Of a stretch of 64,000 nt of DNA, positions 32,604-44,100 are shown piece by piece; within the stretch, counting starts at the first letter, position 1, and every line of letters starts with the position of its first letter. The stretch comes from Ascoidea rubescens DSM 1968. Lineage: Eukaryota > Ascomycota > Saccharomycetes > Ascoideales > Ascoideaceae. The stretch lies in assembly GCF_001661345.1 (NCBI RefSeq), contig NW_017962914.1:522439-586438 (forward strand). Direction: 5' to 3'. The position numbers and the translations under genes were made by a program. The notes beneath the pieces were generated by a model. That model did not search any database, was not told where the DNA came from, and saw nothing but the letters and a program-made list of their open reading frames with translations.

Positions 32604-34584
32604 TCAATTAATGGCATTTCTAATCCAAACTATTAAATTAAAGTAAAAATAAAAAAGAAACAAGAAATGATTTCTTTTAGTTACTTTATTTTGTTATTTA
32701 TCTACTTACCATTTCTCATTTACTATTTACTATCTATTACTTTTTATTTTTTACTTGCCCAATTTACTTCTCAGATTTATCAAAAAATTTTCAATTCTAA
32801 TAAATTTTTAATTTTTGTTTTTCATTATGCTTTTAACACATTTGAAAAAAATCTAACTCAACTTATACCATTCTTTTACCAAAACAAGAACAAGCAAACC
32901 AAAAGAAAAGAAAATAATATGATTTCATTGTTTTAATCTTTAATTTTGCAGACACAAAAACTTCGGTACCTCTATAGTCTAATGATCGAGATCCTTTTTT
33001 TTGATTTCAAGCCTCTTTAAGCTTTGATTTATACACAGAATCCATTCCCCGACTTTGATTGGTCAAAGATAACAATACCCGATTAGGAAATCTACAAATA
33101 CGATTTTTAGCATATATATGCACGTATACACATGCATGCATAGTGCTACCTAATTTTGTCATGCGCCAACATGCGCTTTTCAACCTAAAAACATTTTCAA
33201 AATTCACAAAAAAGAACTGAAATCACTTGAAATCAATTAAAATTAATGAAACACAAGTTTATTTCCACTTGATTTCAGTTGGAAAATGCTTCTCTCTTTG
33301 CTTCTTTTTAATGAGGCTAGTAGATACAGATTATTTTTTTTGTGTTGAAACTCGAATGACAACTTCATTCATAGGTAGATGTTGTTTTTAGATTTTCTTC
33401 ATATTTTGATCTAAAAAGTTTCAAAATAGATCATTTTATTATATAAAACTATAAAATCGACCACACTTTTATTTTTTTTGTCTTAAAATAAAGTCCTTAT
33501 AAATATTATTTTTATTTCCTTTTTGTCAAGTTCTTGGAATAAAATTTCTGGATTTTCACCTTTTCACTTCATACATTTTCCTTGCTGTGAAATCTGAATT
33601 TCTTTTTTTTTCCATCTAGTTTTTAAATTTCAACTATAAATTTCGATTATTTTGGTGATTTATTTTATTCGTTTTTAAATACTTCACATTTTATAATATT
33701 ATATTGAAATTTCTTTCGGCCAATTACAATCATAATAACAAAGCCTGAAGGTTGGAGTGAAAATTTCTCTTTTTTTTTCCCAGACTTTATCTGTCTTATG
33801 TGTTTTAATAAAATAATAGAAAGATTTTAAAACTATAATTAGGAAACTAAGAAATAAACTATTTCTCATAAGAACAATAAATCTTTTTAATTTGCTGATA
33901 AATCGACAATTGGGAATTATTTTTAATCACAAACATTGAAAATTGAAAATTCTAACATCCTTAAACAAATCTTTCATTGAAATTTCTTTTCTTTTGTTGT
34001 TTGGATTTGATCAATAGGTGAATTTATATTAAATAGACATTTGTTAGTTAATTGTAAAAAAACAGCATGAAATAATATATGAAATGGTTAAAAAAAGTAA
34101 AATAAAAGCAAGTAAAACTACCTTTAATAGATTATTCTCAATAGATAAATAAAAAGGCATATGTATATTATGTTTAATGGATTTTAAATAAAAAAATAAA
34201 TCGATTTAATAAACCTCTGATAAAAAAAGCAACAAAATAAAAAAAAAGTATGCATAATATAATTTAAAATGATATGAAATGATATAATATTGATTTAGTA
34301 ATTCAATATGATTTGATGAAGGATATAGTATATAGTATAATATATGATATAATATATAATGTAATATATGATATAATATATGAGATAAGATAATATGAGA
34401 TAATATAAGATAATATAAGATGGTATAAGATAGTATGGATAGTATAAGATGGTGTAAGTTTTCTAGTGGTTTTTGTTGTGATATATCATAGAGCAGTTAA
34501 TTGAAGTTAGAAAAAAGTTGATAGACAAATTCTAGCTTATTCATGTAGTTCATTTTGATCACTTAAATTATTTAAACCATTTGA
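32604..34584. other. AT-rich gene-free region (2 kb)
   Basis: No convincing coding sequence. A hydrophobic plus-strand open frame just after the dioxygenase gene looks like AT-rich noise. A short tRNA-like 5' half followed by a T run is at about 32968-33001. A low-complexity ATATAG/GATATAAT tract occupies 34319-34450. Confidence 0.5.
34319..34450 (+). repeat. Low-complexity GATATAAT/AAGATAATAT tract
   Basis: Degenerate tandem repetition of ATAATATATGATATAAT then AGATAATATAAGATGGTAT. It lies downstream of the roadblock-like gene and could act as a terminator or unwinding element. Confidence 0.6.
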
Positions 34585-35127
34585 TTAGTTGGAATGAAGA
34601 ATAAAAGCTGAAGTTGAAGTTGAAATTAAATTTGCCTCAGGATTTGGATGACAATCGGTTGAGGTAATTGGAAAGAATGGAGCATCTGGATCTTTAAAAT
34701 CGTCTAATATTTCCAAATTTGCTGGTGTATTTTCAGCAAAAGCAACCAAGATATTTCTTGAAAACCTATCGCAAAATAAATAAACAACGCAATTACAATA
34801 GAGAAGAAATCCAAACCCATCACTCGTAAACACTTTTAGATTCTTTTGTATCTTGTAATTCAAGACTCTAAAGACATATCGAGCATCTAGCTGTGGATCT
34901 CTACCATGAAAGAACTTTCCAACAGACGAAAATAAATCGCCATTGGTTTTATCCATAATGATCACACCCTTAATATCATAAAAGCCTAATTGGCTGGACC
35001 TAAATGAAATGTGATTTTTTGTGTTAGTAGAAACCTTGACGCCTATACACTGTCCACATACCAAGTAAACCTCAAACATATCAACTTACAACAACATAGA
35101 CATGTCAAGTAAAGGGAGACGATTCAT
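34585..35127 (-). CDS. Small spliced protein, possibly roadblock/LC7 fold (EGO/LAMTOR-like)
   Basis: I place exon 1 at 35090-35127 (MNRLPLLDMSML) and exon 2 at 34585-34999. The 90-nt intron has GTAAGT, a perfect TACTAAC branch site near 35022-35028 and the acceptor TTTCATTTAG; the spliced frame gives 150 residues. The core GVIIMDKTNGDLFSSVG, then a helix, then FTSDGFGFLLYCNCVVYLFCDRF and NILVAFAENTPANLEIL follow the strand-strand-helix-three-strand order of roadblock/LC7 proteins such as the LAMTOR/EGO subunits that anchor TORC1 regulation at the vacuole. That assignment is inference from pattern, not a recognised family match. An ATG inside the intron (35079) opens a frame that reads through the intron into exon 2, giving a 164-residue alternative. 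It is isolated between gene-free regions. Confidence 0.7.
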
Positions 35128-36050
35128 CTTTAAAGATACAGTAGTGGAGTGATAGTGGTGGCAGATGAAATGTAAAAAATTTAGAGAAGAAAAAACAGAA
35201 AAAAAAATATCTTCTTAAATAGATTTTCGTTTGTTGGTTTTTCTGACTATTGTGCTTCGTTCTATCTTCTTTCTAATAGGTGGATGGAAAGATCACCATA
35301 ACATTTGTTTTGTTAGAGCAAGTGACAAATAAAATGCTCTTTGAATTCTTTCTCAATATCTTTTTGTCTTCAACAAAAATAAATAAACAATGTTTATGAC
35401 CTTTTATAAGTTTTTTCTTTAAGGTTTTTTCCCGAATTTTTGAAAACAAAAAGCGAATTTTAACAGTTTTCTGATGTTTTTTTTTTATTTGCAATTGAGC
35501 AGTTATTCAGATTTTCACTTATTTCTTTCTGATTACTTTTAAAACTGCTGTTTGTTTTCTTTTTAGTTTATCTATAAACAATTGTCTTTAGCAGTCTGTT
35601 CAATTTGTTTTCTTTGGCACCCTTTTTGAGTCGTTTTGTTTTTGAATAATTCACAGAAATTGTTTTCTTGCTTCTTCTCCTGAGAAAAAGATTTTAAATT
35701 ATTGGCGGATTGTTTAGAAGAAATCAGTTAATTGTTTTTTTTTGATCTGCTCAATCTTTTTTCAGATATGGCTAAGAAATTTTCTTTTATTTTTTTCTAT
35801 AATAATTTTCTATAATACTTTTCTTTGATACTTTTGTTGAGGTTTCCCTTTTTTTAATTGAATTGATTCCGTATTCAAGTATTTTCTTAATGGAATAGTA
35901 TTAGTATTTTTAGTATTAGTATTAAAAATTGTGAGTATGTTTTTTTTCTAAAAGATTTCAAGGCAATAAATCCAGTTCAACCAATTCAAAAGGATGTAAT
36001 TAAATGTTTGTTAAGTTATACAAAATCCAATTGGTACCTTTAATTGCAAA

Positions 36051-36110
36051 AAATGAAGTTGAATAAAGTTGAATAAAGTTAAACAAAGTTAAACAAAGTT
36101 AAATGAAGTG
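36051..36110 (+). repeat. Six tandem 10-bp units (AAATGAAGTT/GAATAAAGTT/AAACAAAGTT)
   Basis: Six head-to-tail decamers, each ending in AAGTT except the last (AAGTG). A 10-bp period matches one helical turn. Confidence 0.85.
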
Positions 36111-36132
36111 AAAGAAAGATAAACTTTGAATT

Positions 36133-36177
36133 AATATAATGAATATAATGAATATAATGAATATAATGAATATAATT
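36133..36177 (+). repeat. Five tandem 9-bp AATATAATG units
   Basis: Four exact copies of AATATAATG and a fifth ending in T, 22 bp after the decamer array. Confidence 0.9.
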
Positions 36178-39100
36178 AATATTGAAATTCAATATATTAA
36201 AGTCAATTCAGTTCAATGTTTGGCAAATCTATTATAACAGTTTAATAATCCTCTAGGTCTTAATTGAATTGAAATGATTTATTTGAAATCAATTTATCTT
36301 CAGTATAACTATTTTTCAAAACAACAATTCAATGAGTTTGATTCCAATTAATGAATTCAACTCCAAAAACCGTTAGTGGAATATTTAAATATTTTCAGCA
36401 ATTTCTAGTAAGTTATATTCAAGAGTGCAAATTTCTATTCAGGATTGAAAGTTTTTAGTCAAGATGGCAAAGATACTTGTTTTCTCTATTGCGAAAGAAT
36501 TATGACCAGCTTGAGCAGAAGATGTCCACAACATATATTTGTGCTGAAATAAGTCACCAAAGAACAAAAAAAAGCCAGTTAAATAGCACAATCAGTCTTT
36601 CGAAAGCAGCTAACAAGCGAATAATGCGAATCAGAACAAGAGAAACAGAAAACAAGATTTAGTGCCAATCTCAAACAAAACACCATCTCCTGAACAGCAA
36701 AGTGTTTCTCTAGCCCATACCATCGAGAGTTGTGTCGTCTCTTTGTCTTTGTCTTCTTCGTCTTCTTCTTCGCTATTCTCTGGTGAAGAAGCTCTGTGTT
36801 TCAGCTGTTCTCTGTGTGTTGTCTTGTTTCTTCTGGTTGTGTCTTGTTCTTGCTTGTTCTGATTTGTTCTTGCTTGTCCTGGTTTGATCTCGCTGTGGTG
36901 TTCAGAACCAGATAAACAGACAAAACACTCGCCTTCTCTCCAACCCCAAGCTGCTCTTTCCTCTGTTGTTGTTGTTGCTGCTGCTTCTGAGTCTGAAACT
37001 ACCTGCTCTTGAAAACAGCTTTGCTCGAAATCTGCTTACTCAAAATCTGCTTTGTTATTGGCTGGGTTTATGCTTTGTTCCTTCGAGTAAATCCAAAGCA
37101 AATCCAAATTTAAATTCTAACCATAATCCTAATCCTAATTATATCGCAGTTCAGATGGTGGTTCTACCAGTTGTTGCAGGTCTTGTTATGTGGATTTAGT
37201 TCCAGCTGTTACCAGCATTTTCCTCTTTGTTCTCATTTCAGTTGCTTCTTTGGCTACAATTACTGTTGCTAAATCTGTCACTACTGCTGGCGTTTTACCT
37301 GTATCTACAAATAATCAGATGTTTAATTCAAATTAGCTGGAAACTTATGTTCTCTTGTACCTAACTTTTATCTAGCCTGTGTTTTGCTCGAGATTTTCCC
37401 AGCTCTTATCCTTATTGCATTTATATTGCAAATTCTCAATATCACAGTGTGAAACTTCTGCTCCAATTGGTTGCTCTGTCTAGTCTCCTTGGTTTCCCTT
37501 TACTTGCTTGTCTTTTGAGTTACTCAAAACATTTTGGGTCCACTTTTTCACTGGAAACTCTCATTTGTTTTATTTGGTTGACTTTGTTCTCAACAAATAA
37601 AGTAACTGAATAACATACTATTACATAACAATTATAATGCTGCCTTGCAGATTATATGTATTAATTTGTCAAAACTTATCAATTTCAAATTTTATTTTAT
37701 CTGCCTCAATAGCTCATAATCTAATTTTCCTACTTTCCTGTTGGCTGTTTGCCCATTTACATATTTACCAATTTACCTATTCACCTATTTGCATTTGACT
37801 GCTGTCATTTATACCAGAACCAATCATGGTTTGAATGCGTATTTTGAATTAATTTTAAATTCAAAAATAAAAATAATTGAAAATAAAACTAAAAATAAAA
37901 ATAAAAAAAAAATAAAAATAATTAATAATTAATAATTAATTTATAATTATGGTGGATAAAAAAAATCTCCTTACTAGTTGGGGAATAATCATCAATTCAT
38001 ACTCAAGTGAGGAATATTTATTATTTCTTTGAGGCTTTAGTTAATCTCAAAAAATTTTCACCAATTACTCACTATTCAAAATTATTCCAAAATTATTCTA
38101 ATCTATTTAGTAAATCAAACATTTCAATATTTTGTTTATTTTATATCCTTATAATTTATCTTTTTTAGTTATATTTTAAACGAAAATAACAACGATAATA
38201 ATAAAAAAAAGAAATAAAAATATAACATTCTATCTTTTATCTTCCTGAATTCCACTAATACAACTATTGTCTCGCTTTTTTTTGCCTCAAAGAATTCAAT
38301 TCAATCTCTTGTTTTGAAAAACAAAACTCTTATTTTTGAAGTTGATAAAACAAAAAGAATCCTGTTTTTTCTTATAATTTTTATTTTCTTAATTGATGTT
38401 CTGATTTAATAAGTGTTTTTTTTTACAATCTGCATTTTTGGTTGTTCTGGTTTCTGAAATCTTGAATTTATCATTGAATTTCTAATTGAATTTCTAATTG
38501 GATTCATTATTGGATTCATTATTGAATTTATAATTTGTGATTGACAATTTATTCTACAATGATTAATTTGCACATTTTGCTTATTTCTTCTTTTGGTTAG
38601 GCTTGAACTAACTTTTTTTTTCCTTTTGTATACCTTTAGTGAAATTGACAGTTCAATTATTCTGTTAAATGAAAGCCAGAATAATTATAAAATTTTATTG
38701 TCATACAAATTGCAGTACCATAAAATAAAATGAAATACAAAAGAAATACAAATACAAAATTAAAAGAACCACAACCACAACCACAATCATAAAAATAAAA
38801 ATAACAATAATATTAAAAATAACATTAACAAAATCGTTTGATCAAGTTGATGATAAAATTATGACAAATATCTGAAATTAAATTAAATTAAATGAAATCA
38901 ATGAACTTGTTATATGATATTCTATGAATCTACATTGATTTAATTTCATGACATAAACAATATAACATTTAATATATAAAAGAAAAAAAAGAAAACCAAC
39001 CCATAAAAACAAAACAAAACAAATATAAAAGTAAAAAGCCTTAAGAAAAAAATAAAGATAAACTGAAATCAGTTACTAAGAATTGAAAAGAAAAATTAAA

Positions 39101-39382
39101 TAAAATTGGCTATAATAAAATGTAACTACTATATATAAAAATTTGAGTCTTTGAAAATAAACAGGTGGGAGATATAAGAATAATTTTCTTTTTCATTTTA
39201 TAGAATAGAATAATACAATGAACAATAATAATCCAGATGAGCAACAGCGAAAAAAAAGAAAGAAAGATATAAGCAAAAAACAAAAGACATAAGCAAAACA
39301 AGAACAAAAAACAAAAAACAAAAAAAAATTGAAAATTAAAGATAAAATCACTTTTTTTTTATTCTTTTTTAATTTATTACTT

Positions 39383-40087
39383 TTAAGGATAAGAAATTAA
39401 TTGTTCTTCAAAACCCATGATTGAGCGATTGTTTCTCACTATTAAAGGTTTAACAACATTTTCATGAGAAGCAGAAGATGAAGAGCCTAAAGATTTTGTT
39501 ATGCTGTTGTGATTGCTTATTGAAGAGAAAGAGGAGTGATTATTATTATTGGTATTATTGTTGTTGCTATTGACATTGTTGGTATTGGTGTTTGATATGT
39601 TGTTTGTAAGCAAGCCAATAGAATACTCGTTGTTAAAAGAATCAGTAGTGGATGAGCTATAAGTTGAGACACTTGAGGTGGAGCCAGCTACAGTAGAATC
39701 ATAGTAAGAATTCAAGGAGACACTTGAACAAGTTGAATTTGAATTTATTTTAGAATCAGTGAAAGTGAATTCATCAGAGTGGGTGAAAGAAGATATCAGA
39801 CTACTTGCAGAGCTTGTAAGGGAATCAAGAGTTTCTTTGTGAACTGATCTTCTTAGGTTTGGATTGGAGAGCTCGTCTTCACTTTCGCTGTGAATTTGAG
39901 AGTCTATTATATTGTTGTTGTCAATTTGAGGAGAGATATCGTTATTGGGAGAATGGAATTGTAGATCAGAGGAGTGATTTGCAGCTTCTGCAGCTTTTTT
40001 CTTTTGTTGTTGCAATTTCAACATTCTTTGTTTAGCCTTTTCCAATCTCCAGGTGGCTGCTGGTTTGATATCAGATTTTGAGACCAT
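39383..40087 (-). CDS. Ser/Asn-rich protein with N-terminal WRLxKAK helix (paralogue A)
   Basis: This 234-residue protein is not recognised. Residues ~11-33 form a basic, probably helical segment TWRLEKAKQRMLKLQQQKKK. The remainder is Ser/Thr/Asn-rich and presumably disordered, with many SS and TST strings that could be phosphorylated. The C terminus is RNNRSIMGFEEQLISYP. The gene at 59054-59758 encodes a protein of the same length with the same N-terminal motif (SWRLQKAKERQRIRLQQ), so the two are probably paralogues. Both are flanked by kilobases of non-coding DNA. Start: ATG at 40087; no membrane segment or signal peptide is seen. The small size, disorder and large upstream region suggest a regulatory protein, but no function can be given. 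Confidence 0.85.
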   Translation of the reverse strand: MVSKSDIKPAATWRLEKAKQRMLKLQQQKKKAAEAANHSSDLQFHSPNNDISPQIDNNNIIDSQIHSESEDELSNPNLRRSVHKETLDSLTSSASSLISSFTHSDEFTFTDSKINSNSTCSSVSLNSYYDSTVAGSTSSVSTYSSSTTDSFNNEYSIGLLTNNISNTNTNNVNSNNNNTNNNNHSSFSSISNHNSITKSLGSSSSASHENVVKPLIVRNNRSIMGFEEQLISYP

Positions 40088-43000
40088 TGTTAAAGTATTT
40101 ATAGGGTAAAAAGTGATAGAGGGATAGAAATAAGATGTTGGAATATTAGAGTATTAGAATATTAAGGATATATATTTATGTCAAGATATTTAATAGAGGG
40201 ATAAAAATATGATATTTAATTATATTGTATTGGGTGAGAAAGAGATTTAAGAAAATTGGAGAGAGAGATCAAAAAAAAAATTAAGATAGTAAGGAGGAAT
40301 TTTTTTCTTTATATATATTAATTCAGAAATGAGATGAAATCAACAAGTGAATGTGTGAAGGGCATTTGACTGTAGTAGTGAAATAAAATTTATAGGAAAT
40401 AAATGCAAAAGTAGAATTAGTTGGTTACACAGCTTAACGATTAATCAAAAATCAAGATATGGAAAATTGGAAAAGAAAATCTTAAGATTAACAGTTTTGA
40501 TAAATTATTGGAATGTTTTAAAAAACCTTCATGTTATGTAACCTATATGTGCATCTTTTAATTCATGAAATTATGCTTGTTAGTCCTGTGAATAAGATTA
40601 AGAATAAGATTAACAGAAAGCAAAAAAGGCTAAAACTCAGATTGGCAATTCAAATGCCTCACTTTTCCAAAGCAGCTAAGCAGGAACCAGAGAAGCACGA
40701 AAAGCAAGCAGAGGATGCGCCAGAGGAAGCAACAGCTATGACTTATAGGGAGGTGCTTCTGAGAAAGAAAGCCCTGGCAGAGTAAGTGTTGGAGGAGTAA
40801 GAGGATGGAGAAGCACAGATGCTCAGATCTCGCAGAGTTGGGCGAAGGAAGCCTCTGTCACATCAACAGTCTGAGACCAGGCTGTTAGTGAATGGGAGTT
40901 TCACTGGCTGTGGGGCCACTGTGTTGTGAGCTTCGATCAGTTCATTTGGGCTTATTGTGGTGAAAACGTTTGTTGAAGTTCTGGAGTGTTTCTGAGATCT
41001 GTTTGAGCTGTGAGAGGTTTTCTTTAAGGCCTTTCTTTAAGGCCGATTAAGACCCTTTCTAAGACCAGATCAAGAAACTATTGTTTGCAATAGGCAATGG
41101 CGTCCTATTGATAAGAGACCCTCTGCTCTGTTCCACTTATTCTTGTTCTGCTTTTAGTGCTTTTCTTGTTGCAACTTTCTATCTGAGTTCGCCATAATGC
41201 TCATCAAATCAGATCATCAATTGCTCACCACTGGTAACGTTGAGCAGGTTTGTGGACTTAAACACTAGTTTGTTCAAATGCTCAGGAAGTTGGATCAAAA
41301 TTCTCCTTTGATCAAGACACTAGTGGGCATTTCATCTTCTACACAAAATGGAGATGGTCGTAAACCACAAAATAATAAATAAACCAACACGCTTTCTGTT
41401 TACTTATATACAATTAAAATTCAAAGAGTACTGACAACGGAAACCTCTTCAGTGTGAATATGGGAAATCCTGGGGGATATCAAGCGAAAATGGGTAATAA
41501 CCAACAATTAATAATTAATAATAATTATTAATCTCCATCAATATCCATATTTTATTCATCTTTCACCCATCCTTTATCCATCCTTTATCCATCCTTTTAA
41601 TCGTTTTTAACCAAATTTCCACTGGTTTTTGATCTGACTACCGATATTTCATCCCCAATTTTAAACATTTCTCAACTGGTGGGGTCCTTCGACATGAAAT
41701 TATTGCACAGTAAAACAAACAAAAGAGAAAGTTCCCATTTTTAAAATAACTTAACAAGCCCACAGCACTTTTTTTCCATATTTTTCACTGGTGTTTTATG
41801 CTTTTTTTCGGACAACGTCTGTAGTGGATCATTATCCAAACTGACCAATAATCTTCCCTCAGTATTGTTTATAATTCAAGCTAATTTTGTGGAGTTTGCA
41901 ACTAACAAAAGAAAACTAATAAACGATTTAAAATTCCCCTGCCATTAAACAACCCACTAACATTTGCACCAACAATCAAAAAAACAAAAACTAAAACATA
42001 AAAAGACACGAAAAAGAAATGCAGACCAAAAGCAACTAAAACATTTAAAACAGTTAAAACAGTTAAAACAGTCAAATAAACCAGTAAAAAAAAAAAACCA
42101 AAAAAAAAGCAACATAAATCAAATGGCTCGATAATCTCTTAATAAAAATCGCCATTCGCTTTATTCATTTTCCCGACTCACTAACAATCTTTGCTCTCAC
42201 TTGTTTAAAACTCAAGGGTTGATAACACAATTTTTCCTTTTTAACTCTCCTCCACGTCCAAGATAGCCATTCATCAACTGTGATTCAGCCCAAAATCTCC
42301 TTATTTTCATTTGACATGTAACAAAAGCGTAACAAAAACAAAAGTGTAATAAGTGTAATACGTGTAATAAGTGTAATACGTGTAATATGTGCAATAAATG
42401 TGTTGAAAAAGTATAATAATTTTGGCAACCTTCAAATGTTTTACAGATAAGTTCAAAAAAACCTCCAACTTTAAAACCAAAATCCACCAACAATGAGACA
42501 TTTTTGAGATCAGAATACTTTGGTCAATCTAATTATTATTTAATTGTTATTTGATTATTATTTAAATATTAGCTATTACTATTAGATATGATTTAACTTT
42601 ATTGTTTGGCAACTTTACCAAATCTACTCTATTTTTCGTTTTAATCAAATTCGTCAATCATTGTGCAAAAAAAGATCGCAGGCACTTGTAATAGCAAGTA
42701 ATTTAACAGCATTTAATGCTGATTAGATCTCTTTTGAATATATCTTGAATATCATTTCAACCATACTCAAAACTATTACCTTTTCATATCTATTACCAAT
42801 ACATCTGTTTTTTTCTTGAGTTTTTTTTTAATTTATTTTGAACCATTATGAATTCATCATGAATATAGAGACCAATTCTCTTTCAAATTTGAATATTTTG
42901 GGCTGATATTCTTATCCAGTCGCGATAATTAAATATAAATCAGAAAGAATTCTCTCTATTTTAACCAATTTTAACCAATTTTAACCAATTCTAATCAGAA

Positions 43001-44100
43001 ATTCACTGCTCACTAAAACATTTCCATTTCTCAAACATGTAACTGTTTTATTTTTATTTTTACTCTTACTCTTATTCTTATTCTGGCTTTTATTTTAATT
43101 CTCGCCTCCTTCTCTATTTACTCAACTCAACTCAACTCTACTTAGACTCTTTGTATTTATTTGACTGGATATTATTTAAAAATCAGTTCATTTCAATCGA
43201 TATCAATCAACGATTGGCTCACTTCCATGAGCTCAGTAATGTAAGACCCCAAAGCAAGACAACTGCCATTTTAACAGCTTCATCAACTTCACAGCACCTC
43301 CCTAATACATTGATTGATGTTTGAACATTACAACACAATGTTAAGTTACCAACTTAATAAAGGAATTTGTCAGGTCCACGACAGAAGGTTTTAAATAACT
43401 TCGCCAAAGGAGAAAGATCTCAACCAAGTCAAGTAAGCACATTTCAAAAGCAAAATTGCATTTTATCAAAACGATTTTCAACAGCTGCTCTGGATTACAC
43501 CCACTTAAACTTTTAAATTGCAATTTACAACCGTTGGGCTCTAAATTGACAATTCGATCTAAACTTGCAATTATGTTCATAATTAATTCCATAGCCAATT
43601 ACATAACTGCAATTCTAATCTACACGTTCAACTCGTTCACTGCCCATTTGTCCTTGTGTCTGTTTGGCAATCTTTCCAACAAACCACAACATCTCCCAAG
43701 GGTGTTTCTAATTCGAAGAGCCACAGATCAGTTCAGCTATTCGGCTTCCATTCTCAACCTTCTCAACCTCCTCAGAGCTGCTGAAATGCTGTTACCAAAT
43801 CAACAATGCTATTCAGCTAAAGCACTCGCCAGTGGCCTTTCAACACTGCGATTTTCGATCTTGTGAGGAACTTATTAGCTAGCAGCTTTTTGTTCAGGAA
43901 CTGATGGCGCCAAATAGGTTGTCTATTCCAGTTAATCCCTATTTCCACTGCTTTAGTTGCAACTTGGTAAAATTCCCCATCCAAGGAGATAACTACATTT
44001 GAGGTTTGCAAAACACTCCAGCAAAGATAAACAGGTATATAAAAGCAAAGACTACGTCCGAAAAGATAATCAACAATTCTATAAAGTTTTGATTGGCTAC
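40088..44100. other. Gene-free region of 4 kb upstream of paralogue A
   Basis: Apart from a possible 43-codon frame at 40651-40782 followed by GTAAGT, nothing coding is seen. 40650-41300 is of higher GC than its surroundings; the rest is AT-rich. A six-unit 9-bp repeat is at 42342-42395. The direct repeat AAGGCCTTTCTTTAAGGCC lies near 41029-41044. The region separates paralogue A from the 3' end of MON2, so most of it is probably paralogue A promoter. Confidence 0.5.
42342..42395 (+). repeat. Six tandem 9-bp units (A[AC]GTGTAAT)
   Basis: Units alternate AAGTGTAAT and ACGTGTAAT, with a last diverged ATGTGCAAT. ACGTG cores occur twice in the array and could be read by bHLH or bZIP factors. Confidence 0.85.

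Larger units (their letters stand above)
35128..39382. other. Gene-free region of 4.3 kb
   Basis: No coding region recognised. Most is AT-rich; about 36660-37560 is of higher GC with C/T-rich strings (e.g. CTTCTTCGTCTTCTTCTTCG near 36749) and a 14-bp direct repeat TTGTTCTTGCTTGT at 36844 and 36864. Two tandem repeats lie at 36051-36110 and 36133-36177. Such a long spacer is unusual for a yeast and may be an extended promoter, a long non-coding RNA locus or chromosome-structural DNA. Confidence 0.5.

Noticed and set aside
35062-35079. MFEVYL start with a GTATGT donor for the roadblock-like gene
   Set aside because: Splicing from this donor to the TTTAG acceptor gives a stop after a few codons, while the upstream GTAAGT donor keeps the frame.
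36966-37199. Plus-strand open frame ending MVVLPVVAGLVMWI
   Set aside because: The hydrophobic end looked like a small membrane protein, but the upstream part is low-complexity Leu from a CTG/TTG repeat and there is no good start or splice context.
42342-42395. 9-bp array considered as telomere-like or CRISPR-like repeats
   Set aside because: Too few units, internal position, no spacers, and no similarity to known yeast telomere repeats.
43456-43866. Plus-strand open frame of 136 codons near the MON2 3' end
   Set aside because: Starts at a TTG, no family resemblance, and composition like the surrounding intergenic DNA.
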